In this document: positions 33,468-40,122 of the stretch, piece after piece
Numbering within the stretch: the first letter of the stretch is position 1
How the letters are laid out: every line of letters begins with the position of its first letter
Assembly (NCBI GenBank): GCA_030830305.1
Contig: JAURNI010000034.1
Location: forward strand, 1 to 40,122
Source: Alphaproteobacteria bacterium
Lineage (GTDB): Bacteria; Pseudomonadota; Alphaproteobacteria; Rickettsiales; Deianiraeaceae
Length of the DNA: 40,122 nucleotides
Direction: 5' to 3'
The notes under the pieces: model-generated
Told to the model about the DNA's origin: nothing
Databases searched by the model: none
Seen by the model: only the letters and a program-made list of their open reading frames with translations
Program-made: the position numbers and the translations under genes

Positions 33468-34502
33468 ATGATAACACTTGGAATAGAGACATCTTGTGAT
33501 GAAACATCTATTTGCATTATGAAAGATGGTAATATCCTTTCGTTACAAACTTTTTCACAAATAGATTTACATAAAGTATACGGAGGAGTTGTTCCGGAAA
33601 TTGCCTCAAGAGATCACCTCAATAGAGTTGACAAAGTTGCAATGCAATGCCTTCAGTTTTCTGGTGTAAAAAAAACAGATATCAACCTTATTGCTTATAC
33701 AAGTGAGCCTGGTTTGGTGGGCAGCCTTCTTACTGGTATTCTTTTTGCGAGGGGTTTGGCGCTTTCCCTAGGTGTGCCAGCTATCTCTGTTAACCATATT
33801 CTTGCTCATGTTTTTACATGTAATTTAACGCATAAAGTTGATAAGAATTTTTTATGTCTGCTGGTTTCTGGGGGACATACCGCTATATTTAATGTCAAAG
33901 ATTTAAAATCTTATGAAATTTTGGGTAAAAGTATTGATGATAGCATTGGTGAGGTTTTTGATAAGCTATCAAAGGCACTCGGGTTTGGCTATCCGGGTGG
34001 TACTATTATTGAAAGCCTTGCAAAATTTGGAAATGATGGTGTTTACAGGTTCAACGTTCCACTGGGAAAAAAAGATCGGTATAATTTTTCAATGTCAGGG
34101 TTGAAGACGGAGTTTTTAAAAATCATTCAAGGATTGTTTGCAAAACATAATGTTCTACATGGAACACCGTACGAAGAAGTTGTAAACAATTTAAGTGGTA
34201 AGTGTAATGGTTTTTACAGTTACGCGATTGACATTGCCAACCTTTGTGCGTCGTTTCAAAAAACCGTTGCGATGGTTTTATTGGATAGATTGCAGAATGT
34301 TATTAAGGATTTTAGCCTTAATAACAGGGTGTTTGTTATGTGCGGAGGTGTTGCTTCTAATGAGTTTATTCGTAAGGAAATGGATAAGTTTTGCAGTGAG
34401 TATGGTATGTCTTTTTGTGTTCCGGATAAGCATCTATGCACAGATAATGCTGCAATGATTGCAAACCTTGGGCAGATGATTTATGTTAGTGATGCATCTT
34501 GA
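33468..34502 (+). CDS. tsaD: tRNA N6-adenosine threonylcarbamoyltransferase
   Basis: TsaD transfers threonylcarbamoyl to A37 of ANN-decoding tRNAs. Motifs of the Kae1/ASKHA fold are 'MITLGIETSCDETSI', 'GGVVPEIASRDHL', 'EPGLVGSLLTGILFARGLAL', the metal-binding 'VNHILAHVFTC', 'LLVSGGHTAIF', 'DDSIGEVFDKLSKALGFGYPGG', 'FSMSGLKTEF' and 'GGVASNEFIR'. The 344-residue length is normal. It begins at the right edge of the AT-rich origin candidate. Its coding strand is strongly G over C (32 G vs 7 C in two hand-counted 60-base lines). It overlaps the convergent lptG by 17 bases. Confidence 0.96.
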   Translation: MITLGIETSCDETSICIMKDGNILSLQTFSQIDLHKVYGGVVPEIASRDHLNRVDKVAMQCLQFSGVKKTDINLIAYTSEPGLVGSLLTGILFARGLALSLGVPAISVNHILAHVFTCNLTHKVDKNFLCLLVSGGHTAIFNVKDLKSYEILGKSIDDSIGEVFDKLSKALGFGYPGGTIIESLAKFGNDGVYRFNVPLGKKDRYNFSMSGLKTEFLKIIQGLFAKHNVLHGTPYEEVVNNLSGKCNGFYSYAIDIANLCASFQKTVAMVLLDRLQNVIKDFSLNNRVFVMCGGVASNEFIRKEMDKFCSEYGMSFCVPDKHLCTDNAAMIANLGQMIYVSDAS

Positions 34503-35550
34503 TAAACCTACTCAAGAACACGAGTGCAACGGATATGGTTGTTGTTACGCTAATTACCTGGTTTGTGATTGCCTGAGCGCCAATAACCTTCACAACCTCA
34601 AATAGAGTGTATGTTGTTATTAGATATGTAATTGTTTGTGCAACTTTTATGTGAATCCCCTTAAACCTGGTGTTATGAGTTGAGAAAAGCTGTGTACAAA
34701 CTATTAGCGTTGCAACGAACAAAGACAGACAAATCTGTATTGTGTTTATTATCGATGCGGTTGATTTTTGATAATCATCTTGCGTTGATTGTGATTTTTT
34801 TAAAACCACATTTATATTGTTGTAAAAACCAGAGTTCTCACCTCTTACTTTAAAGTGCTGCTCCAGATCCTTTATAGATGTATTAAGTATTGTACGCTTC
34901 TGTAGTGTGTTTGGTTTTGAAAGTGAAAAAAAAGTGGTTTCATTTTCTTCGTGTTTTTGTGTTACAAAGGTGTTTTTATATTCGCTGTAATTTACAAGGT
35001 ATCCACTTTCTACTTTATATTCCTTAATGCTATCAACTATGAAGCCAAATTTGTATGGTTTTATATTTTGCAAAAGGTAAAAATTTGCTCTCGATGTTCC
35101 GTCTTTTATTGATACAGACTTAAACCACATCGTGGGAATTGTTAGGTTTTCAATCTTTTTAGGATCTTTGTTTTTCGTTATTATATTTAAAACAATACCA
35201 TCAAATACAAAGATATAAAAAACACTCAATATTGCAAGAACTTTAAATATTTGTAAAATAATTAGTGTTGGCGTTCCACCGTAAACTGTTATAATTTGCA
35301 TTTGCACTGTATTTGTCATGTAAAGTATAAACCATATAGATGTGATTGCGACAATAAAAAACAAAGCATTGTTTGTAAATAACACCCCCCTTATAAGGCT
35401 TCCCAAGATCACCCCGGCTGGAGTGCATACATCTTGACACTTTGAAACATCGTGGGCAAGCTCAACAAATGTTGCCAAAATTAAACAAACAAATGTTATG
35501 TGTATAAATTTTGTTACAAAGGTTCGCTGGATATACCTGTTAAGTATCAT
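34486..35550 (-). CDS. lptG: LptF/LptG-family LPS export permease
   Basis: The 354-residue inner-membrane permease is part of the Lpt bridge that pulls LPS from the inner membrane. The start 'ILNRYIQRTFVTKFIHITFVCLIL' and 'ELAHDVSK' fit LptG. Three helices precede a periplasmic beta-jellyroll (about residues 140-260) and three C-terminal helices follow. The sequence is divergent: the loop region is Thr/Asn/Lys-rich, so LptF cannot be ruled out. Its start overlaps hscB by 11 bases. It fits with the other LPS genes (kdsA, kdsB, waaC, hldE). Confidence 0.75.
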   Translation of the reverse strand: MILNRYIQRTFVTKFIHITFVCLILATFVELAHDVSKCQDVCTPAGVILGSLIRGVLFTNNALFFIVAITSIWFILYMTNTVQMQIITVYGGTPTLIILQIFKVLAILSVFYIFVFDGIVLNIITKNKDPKKIENLTIPTMWFKSVSIKDGTSRANFYLLQNIKPYKFGFIVDSIKEYKVESGYLVNYSEYKNTFVTQKHEENETTFFSLSKPNTLQKRTILNTSIKDLEQHFKVRGENSGFYNNINVVLKKSQSTQDDYQKSTASIINTIQICLSLFVATLIVCTQLFSTHNTRFKGIHIKVAQTITYLITTYTLFEVVKVIGAQAITNQVISVTTTISVALVFLSRFIKMHH

Positions 35551-35980
35551 GTGTGTTTGTAAATGCTCTTTGTATATATTTGTACTTTATAAAATTAATA
35601 GCAAAATGTTTAACATTGCCATCATTAATGTTTTTAAATTCCTTTAATTGCTCATAGGTTTCCTGTAAAAGCTTTTCTGCGTCGGCTATATCCATTAAAA
35701 GCATTTGTTCGGTTTTAAGCAAGATATCCTCAAAAAAATCATGCGGGAGATCTAACTTGTTTTGATCTATTTTGTATATATCCAGTATAGCATCACCTCT
35801 CTTGATATCATCTTTTAGTATATTATAAGATGTTGTTATATTTAGAGATGTATTAATATCGCCAGATGTGCTATCTGGGTGGTGTTTTGCCTGTAGTGCA
35901 ACAAATTTATCATGCAGCGTTTTTAAGTCAACAATGTATGATATCGGAATGCCGAATGTGTCAAATGGGTTTTTTTGCAT
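35540..35980 (-). CDS. hscB: Fe-S cluster co-chaperone HscB (DnaJ-type)
   Basis: The 146-residue protein has an N-terminal J domain (about residues 1-70) starting 'NPFDTFGIPISYIVD', with the HPD motif in 'ALQAKHHPDSTSGD'. The HscB C-terminal three-helix bundle (about 85-146) has 'LDLPHDFFEDILLKTEQMLL'. HscB passes the scaffold IscU to the HscA chaperone. It is normally next to hscA and fdx in the isc cluster; here it is detached and sandwiched by overlapping frames between a small membrane protein and lptG. Confidence 0.9.
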   Translation of the reverse strand: MQKNPFDTFGIPISYIVDLKTLHDKFVALQAKHHPDSTSGDINTSLNITTSYNILKDDIKRGDAILDIYKIDQNKLDLPHDFFEDILLKTEQMLLMDIADAEKLLQETYEQLKEFKNINDGNVKHFAINFIKYKYIQRAFTNTHDT

Positions 35981-36233
35981 TGTTTTTTGTAATAATTACA
36001 TACATCATTGGAATACAATGCGATATTATATAAAACAAACATAATGCGTCAACCGGAATTCCGTTATTATTACGAATGCAATAAAAAACAAATAAAATAA
36101 TAAGTGCAGAAACTGTAGCATTTAATGTTATAATTGTGGCAATAAAGCTTTGTAACAATACACATTTAATTAATAGCATTAAAATTGAAGAAGTTATTAA
36201 TGTGTATATTACACTTGTAATAAAATAATTCAT
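35961..36233 (-). CDS. Small membrane protein of unknown function
   Basis: The 90-residue protein has three predicted membrane helices (about residues 5-25, 28-52, 60-80) and a Lys-rich C-terminus. It overlaps virB2 upstream by 4 bases and hscB downstream by 20 bases, so it is almost certainly translated. The segment 'IATIITLNATVSALIILFVFYCI...GIPVDALCLFYII' faintly recalls MrpF antiporter subunits. Its position right after virB2 is where VirB3 sits in classical T4SS operons, but it lacks VirB3's characteristic N-terminal sequence. No function is assigned. Confidence 0.65.
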   Translation of the reverse strand: MNYFITSVIYTLITSSILMLLIKCVLLQSFIATIITLNATVSALIILFVFYCIRNNNGIPVDALCLFYIISHCIPMMYVIITKNNAKKPI

Positions 36234-36628
36234 GAGTTGTAAGCACTATTACATTCACCGGAGCTATTAAGGCCGTACTTGCATTCGCATACATCTCCTT
36301 CTCCACCGCCTGCTCCTGCTCCGCCAACAAAAACCTTAACAAGCTTGCCCGAGGTTAATGTAAGTGATGTACCTATTAAAAGTGATATTACAATACCCCA
36401 GGAAATTTTACCGATAAAAAAACCAAGGCCTGTGATGATAAACAAAAAAACAATAATGGCTTTTGTTATACCGCTGTTGACCATTTTATAAGCCTTACAA
36501 GCAACGGAAGCAACGGGATTGTTTTCTGCCATTTTTAATTTTTGATTTGTCGTTGTGGTTTCGTCTGCAAAAACAGGAATTGTTGTAATAAATGCAAAAC
36601 ACATAAAAAGAAAAGCAAGATACCTCAT
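36230..36628 (-). CDS. virB2: Type IV secretion system pilin VirB2 (TrbC/VirB2 family)
   Basis: The 132-residue pro-pilin has a signal peptide (about residues 1-21, ending 'PVFAD'). Two membrane helices (about 50-70 and 75-100) contain the family signature 'GLGFFIGKISWGIVISLLIG' and 'SGKLVKVFVGG'. It then has a glycine-rich run and an unusual Cys-containing tail, 'CECKYGLNSSGECN'. VirB2 monomers form the T4SS pilus. Rickettsial VirB2 paralogs share the 'GKISWG' motif. It is the first gene of the - strand unit virB2 / membrane protein / hscB / lptG and is preceded by 54 bases after valS. Confidence 0.85.
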   Translation of the reverse strand: MRYLAFLFMCFAFITTIPVFADETTTTNQKLKMAENNPVASVACKAYKMVNSGITKAIIVFLFIITGLGFFIGKISWGIVISLLIGTSLTLTSGKLVKVFVGGAGAGGGEGDVCECKYGLNSSGECNSAYNS

Positions 36629-36682
36629 TTGTGATGAATAAACATAAATAAATGTTTTTTAAATAATTTTGAAAAAGTCAAA

Positions 36683-39313
36683 CTATTTTAATTGACCAAT
36701 GTATATTGAGATATCATACGGAAGATTGGGGATAATGTCTTTCCATTGTTCATAAAACACACTTAACCTTCCTTCGGTTTTGTACCTTCTGAATGCTTCA
36801 ACGGCTTCAAGATGTTTTTGAAATTTCAATTCTTTTTCAGTATCCAGTTGCTGTGTTTTATTAAGTAGTTGTAGAAAATCATTAAGCGAGCCTTGCTTAG
36901 ATACACCTCCATTCTTAAAAAGAATTGAATTCACTTCTTCACAAATAAACGGGCAAAATGGTGAATACAGAATGGTTATTCCATGTAAAATGATACAAAG
37001 AGTCATTATTGCAGATTTTTGCTCTTCATTAATTTTTTGTATTTTGTCATTCAAAAGTTCTACATCTTTATAAATAAAAGCCTTTATTCCGTAATAACGA
37101 ATTTTGATGAATTCAAGGTAGTTATCGCAAAATATACTCCAGAAGAATGAATCAAGGCATTTTCTTGCGTGAAAATAATCCATTTTTTCCATGAATATTT
37201 TATATTCCGTGATAGTTTTTTTGAATTCATTGGTGACCCAGAGATCAACCTCATTCACTACCTCACCTATGTTAAGTTTTTGTTGGATTTCATTTTGAAG
37301 AGCAAATTTTGTTGTATTCCAAAGTTTTGTTGTAAATTTTTTCCCAATGTCGAGACGGTCTTCACTATATGCCGAATCTGTTCCAAGCGGAGTGTTTGAG
37401 CACCAAAAACGCACAACATCTGCACCATGCTTTTGAACAAGTGCAAGAGGTTCTACAACATTTCCTTTTGATTTACTCATTTTAGATTTATCACTTGCAA
37501 GGCACCAACCTGAAAGACCAACGGTTTTCCATGGTAAGTGTTGTTGTTTTTTTAAGATATTATGTTCCACGTGGAACATTTTTCCATCGATGTTTGCAAT
37601 TTCTATACCGTTACCATTTGTATTACTTGCATGTAAAACGGATTTTAATAAAGTGTAGAATGTCCATGTTCTAATAATTTCATGGGCTTGTGGGCGTAAA
37701 TTAAACGGAAGATTTTCATATTTAAGTGAATTCTTTGCAATTTGCGGAGTTAACGACGATGTGAACCATGTATCAAAAACATAATGAAATTTTAAATCAA
37801 TTTTTTTGTTTTTAAGTTCGGTGTTTTCTCCGCTATAAATAGCACTATATCCGTTTGCAGTTTTTTGAATATTTGAAAGTTCGGTTGTTTTGTAAATTCC
37901 ATTTGGGAAAATAAATTCATAAATTTTTTCACCAACTTCATAAGTGTAGTATGGAATTTCAACTCCAAAAAAACGATTTCTTGAAATACACCAGTCTTGA
38001 TTTAAGCCTTCAATCCATTTTTCAAGGCGAATTTTCATGTATGATGGCGTAAATTCAAGTTCTTGTGTAGCTTGAAGTAGAAATTTTTTAAACGGTATGG
38101 TTTTTACATACATTTGCCTTTGGTTGATTATTTCAACCGGTTTGCCTGAACGCTCCCCACATTTAACAGAATGTATAATTTTGTTTTGTTTTGAAATTAA
38201 GCCACTCTTTTGCAATTCTTCAACAAGTTTTGTTCGGGCATTAACTACCCTTAAAAACCTTCCAGTATCTTCGTTTTTGTAAAAATCGTGGTGAATTTCA
38301 CCATTTTCTTGTATTAGCACTTTCGGTGTAAGCTTATGTTTTTTAATCCATTCAACATCGGTCCAGTCTCCATACGAACAACACATTACAACACCTGTTC
38401 CTTTATCTTGTTTTGCGGTATCATCTGCAAGAAACGGAACTTCTTCATTAAAAAATGGAGTTTTTAGTTTTGTAATTCCTTTAAATCTTTTATCATCTGG
38501 GTGGTGAAGTACTGCAACGCATGAAACCAATAATTCAGGGCGGGTTGTCATCACTTCAACAACTTTTCCTGTTTTTGGGCATGTGAATGGAATAAAATAT
38601 TCAGTGCTTTCAAGTTCTTTGTCCTCCAAATCTGCCTGAGCAAGTGCCGTTTTGTCTTCTGTATCCCAATACACGGGAGCGTCTTTAAGATAAACTAAAT
38701 CTTTGTGGTGTAAATCTGCAAAAGATTGCAACACAATTTCCTCTGTCTTTTTTGAAATTGTTTGATACTTCAAAGACCAATCGTATGAAATTCCAATTCC
38801 ACGGAATAGCTCTTCAAATTTTTGTTCAACATCTTCAACAACCTTAAAACATTCTTCTTCAAATTCTTGCTTTGTGCAGTTAATTCCAACTTTTTTACCG
38901 GTTTGTTTTTCAACAAGGCGTTCCGTTGGAAGGCCGTTGTCATCAAAGCCAACGGGGTAAAAAACATTTTTGCCAGCAATACGGTTATAACGAGCAATAA
39001 TATCCGCTTGAACATATGAAAACACATGCCCCATGTGAAGGTAGCCTGAAACCGTTGGGGGCGGGGTATCAATTGAAAATAATTCACTTTCTGCTGTGTC
39101 TTTTTCCACAAATTTTTGACTGTGCTCCTCGTGCACGTTTAGGTGCAGTCCGGTGCTCGCCTGCACATTCGCAGAAAAATCCTTTGCACAAAGTGAATTA
39201 TGGTTTTCTGTCGTGTCTTTTTCCACAAATTTATAAACCTCCAATTCGTCCCATTTTTTATGAATTTCCTTTTCTCTTTTATCAAATTCAAAAAACTTTG
39301 TTAATTGTTGCAT
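36683..39313 (-). CDS. valS: Valine--tRNA ligase (archaeal-type), with in-frame insertion
   Basis: This class I synthetase charges tRNA-Val and has an editing domain. Features are 'DTPPPTVSGYLHMGHVFSY' (HIGH motif), 'YPVGFDDNGLPTERLVEKQTGKK', typical of the archaeal-genre ValRS known from Rickettsia, the editing region 'MTTRPELLVSCVAVLHH', 'WCISRNRFFGVEIPYY', and 'DKSKMSKSKGNVVEP' (KMSKS). I use the ATG at 39313 (876 aa), one base after the upstream methyltransferase stop (TAA-C-ATG); the ORF-track GTG at 39325 lies inside that gene. Residues about 28-66 are an insertion between two KFVEKDT copies. A parS-like palindrome lies in the coding sequence ('MFHVEH'). Confidence 0.95.
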   Translation of the reverse strand: MQQLTKFFEFDKREKEIHKKWDELEVYKFVEKDTTENHNSLCAKDFSANVQASTGLHLNVHEEHSQKFVEKDTAESELFSIDTPPPTVSGYLHMGHVFSYVQADIIARYNRIAGKNVFYPVGFDDNGLPTERLVEKQTGKKVGINCTKQEFEEECFKVVEDVEQKFEELFRGIGISYDWSLKYQTISKKTEEIVLQSFADLHHKDLVYLKDAPVYWDTEDKTALAQADLEDKELESTEYFIPFTCPKTGKVVEVMTTRPELLVSCVAVLHHPDDKRFKGITKLKTPFFNEEVPFLADDTAKQDKGTGVVMCCSYGDWTDVEWIKKHKLTPKVLIQENGEIHHDFYKNEDTGRFLRVVNARTKLVEELQKSGLISKQNKIIHSVKCGERSGKPVEIINQRQMYVKTIPFKKFLLQATQELEFTPSYMKIRLEKWIEGLNQDWCISRNRFFGVEIPYYTYEVGEKIYEFIFPNGIYKTTELSNIQKTANGYSAIYSGENTELKNKKIDLKFHYVFDTWFTSSLTPQIAKNSLKYENLPFNLRPQAHEIIRTWTFYTLLKSVLHASNTNGNGIEIANIDGKMFHVEHNILKKQQHLPWKTVGLSGWCLASDKSKMSKSKGNVVEPLALVQKHGADVVRFWCSNTPLGTDSAYSEDRLDIGKKFTTKLWNTTKFALQNEIQQKLNIGEVVNEVDLWVTNEFKKTITEYKIFMEKMDYFHARKCLDSFFWSIFCDNYLEFIKIRYYGIKAFIYKDVELLNDKIQKINEEQKSAIMTLCIILHGITILYSPFCPFICEEVNSILFKNGGVSKQGSLNDFLQLLNKTQQLDTEKELKFQKHLEAVEAFRRYKTEGRLSVFYEQWKDIIPNLPYDISIYIGQLK
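37563..37578. promoter_or_regulatory. parS-like ParB-binding site (right)
   Basis: TGTTCCACGTGGAACA is a perfect 16-bp palindrome, part of an 18-bp palindrome with the flanking A/T, and fits the bacterial parS consensus TGTTNCACGTGNAACA at every position. It lies inside valS, 4.2 kb from the candidate oriC. parS sites usually cluster near origins. Confidence 0.85.
39079..39232. repeat. In-frame GC-rich insertion in valS with direct and inverted repeats
   Basis: The 20-mer GTGTCTTTTTCCACAAATTT occurs at 39096-39115 and 39213-39232, exactly 117 bases (39 codons) apart. ATAATTCACTTT (39079-39090) and AAAGTGAATTAT (39190-39201) form a perfect 12-bp inverted repeat. The DNA between is about 53% G+C by hand count (40 of 75 bases, 39116-39190), against about 33% around, and contains a GTGCAG/CTGCAC stem. 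The insert adds 39 residues just before the HIGH motif without breaking the frame. Confidence 0.75.
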
Positions 39314-39314
39314 G

Positions 39315-40122
39315 TTATTCACCAAAAGTTACTTTATTTTTCATTAAATCCAATCTAACCTGAATTTTCATTCGCAGGTATTCCATAGGTCTGTCACCCT
39401 TCATTCTGTTGCAATTTCCACATAGAAGTTGGTAATTTTCCATGTAGTCTCCACCTCCTTTTGCTCTTGGTACGATATGGTCAATTTCAAAATGCCAAAC
39501 ATCAAGTTCAACATTACAGCCGTTACAATGACCTTCCTGTTGTTTGAATAATTTTTGTTTTATATCATTTTTTGTTTCTTTTGTAATTGGTTGTATTTCA
39601 ACATCAGTTCTTTGTGGGACAAGAGTTGTGTGGGTAAAATCTTTAAACATTCCTGCATCGTCTTCAAGCCTTTGTACAAGAACTTTTGCAGCTTGAGCCT
39701 CAATATCAATGCCAATCCACTTTCTTCCAAGTTGTTGAGCCGCAACGCAAGTTGTTGCACAACCACAGAAAGGGTCAATAACAAGGCCGTCCTTCGGGCA
39801 CGATGCTTTTATAATTCGGTGCATCAACGCCAATGGTTTTTGTGTTGGATAACCTGTTCGCTCTTTAGACATTGCGTTGATTGTTGGTATCGACCAAACA
39901 TCGGTTGGAAGTGCGAGCTCACTATCGCCTCTATTGTTGTGATCTTTAATCATAGATCCGGCATATTCTAATCGTTTTTTTGATTGTTCTTGTAGCCTTC
40001 GCGGTTCCAACACTTCATCTGCATCAAAAAAATAATCCTCCGTTTTTGTGTACATTAAAATTACATCATGTTTTCTATTCCAGCGTTTTTTTGTTCTAAC
40101 TCCCCATGAGTACGACCAAATT
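39315..40122 (-). CDS. DNA (N4/N6) methyltransferase fused to an HNH nuclease domain, N-terminus outside window
   Basis: The frame remains open to the right edge ('WSYSWGVRTKKRWNRKHDVIL...'), so the gene continues beyond the window. The N-terminal visible half is a beta-class amino-methyltransferase: 'RTGYPTQKPLALMHRII', then SAM motif I 'GLVIDPFCGCATTCVAAQQLGRKWIGIDI'. The C-terminal part (about the last 75 residues) is an HNH domain: 'GHCNGCNVELDVWHFEIDHIVPRAKGGG' with 'LLCGNCNRMKGD'. Fusion of methylase and HNH nuclease on one chain suggests a restriction-modification-like or phage-type enzyme. The target sequence is unknown. Its stop is one base from the valS start. Confidence 0.88.
   Translation of the reverse strand, partial: IWSYSWGVRTKKRWNRKHDVILMYTKTEDYFFDADEVLEPRRLQEQSKKRLEYAGSMIKDHNNRGDSELALPTDVWSIPTINAMSKERTGYPTQKPLALMHRIIKASCPKDGLVIDPFCGCATTCVAAQQLGRKWIGIDIEAQAAKVLVQRLEDDAGMFKDFTHTTLVPQRTDVEIQPITKETKNDIKQKLFKQQEGHCNGCNVELDVWHFEIDHIVPRAKGGGDYMENYQLLCGNCNRMKGDRPMEYLRMKIQVRLDLMKNKVTFGE

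Noticed and set aside
35961-36233. Calling the 90-aa membrane protein VirB3
   Set aside because: The position after virB2 fits, but it has three helices and lacks the VirB3 N-terminal pattern, so it is left unassigned.
1-40122. CRISPR array, IS element, prophage or rRNA genes
   Set aside because: No regularly spaced repeats, transposase or integrase motifs, or rRNA sequence were seen on either strand.

Overview
The window is a gene-dense (about 33% G+C) stretch of an alphaproteobacterial chromosome. It is most likely from a member of the Rickettsiales or a close relative. Points in favour are the scattered type IV secretion genes of the rickettsial kind (virB2 separate from virB8-virB9), the archaeal-type valyl-tRNA synthetase, an isolated tRNA-Ile(GAT), a PEP synthase/PPDK regulatory protein, and the low G+C. 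Unlike classical intracellular Rickettsia, it keeps amino-acid biosynthesis genes (argJ, dapB, dapD, leuD), a cytochrome bd-type oxidase and Kdo/heptose LPS genes. That combination recalls less-reduced lineages such as Deianiraea-like bacteria. The taxonomic guess is inference only.

Layout. 1-6.2 kb (+ strand): the end of a proton-translocating membrane subunit, pheS, dinD, cydA-cydB and kdsB. 6.2-8.05 kb (-): yceI and argJ. 8.3-11.6 kb (+): RNase E/G and a manC-type sugar-nucleotide enzyme. 11.7-16.1 kb: dapB (-), tRNA-Leu(CAA), then a - strand metK / F1-delta-like / uvrC operon. 16.2-21.3 kb: glmM, folE, a TusA-like protein, an unknown protein, kdsA, a small unknown gene, dapD and a COQ9-like gene. 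21.4-24.5 kb: two extremely AT-rich blocks (a BioC/NDUFAF5-like methyltransferase; a MidA-like methyltransferase plus 5-formyl-THF cyclo-ligase) flanking an ordinary-composition lolA. 24.5-26.5 kb: the PPPase/kinase gene, tRNA-Ile and pyrD. 26.6-31.05 kb: a tightly overlapping + operon, leuD-virB8-virB9-waaC-hldE. 31.05-33.25 kb (-): a membrane GT2 glycosyltransferase and mltG. 33.25-33.47 kb: a very AT-rich intergenic region. 33.5-40.1 kb: tsaD (+), then - strand virB2 / small membrane protein / hscB / lptG, and a - strand DNA methyltransferase-HNH fusion running into valS. No stretch longer than 300 bases lacks a gene.

The most notable signal is a probable chromosomal replication origin between mltG and tsaD. 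It contains a cluster of DnaA-box-like 9-mers with helical spacing, an IHF-consensus match and a flank of about 88% A+T. G/C strand asymmetry flips across it. Two matches to the ParB-binding parS palindrome lie about 1 kb to the left (inside mltG) and 4.2 kb to the right (inside valS). A second notable signal is a GC-rich, in-frame 117-bp insertion in valS. It is bounded by a 20-bp direct repeat and carries a 12-bp inverted repeat, which resembles the in-gene palindromic elements known from Rickettsia.

Functionally, most genes serve the cell envelope (kdsA, kdsB, waaC, hldE, manC, lptG, lolA, mltG, glmM, GT2), with type IV secretion genes woven into the same operons. Core translation, repair and respiration genes make up the rest.
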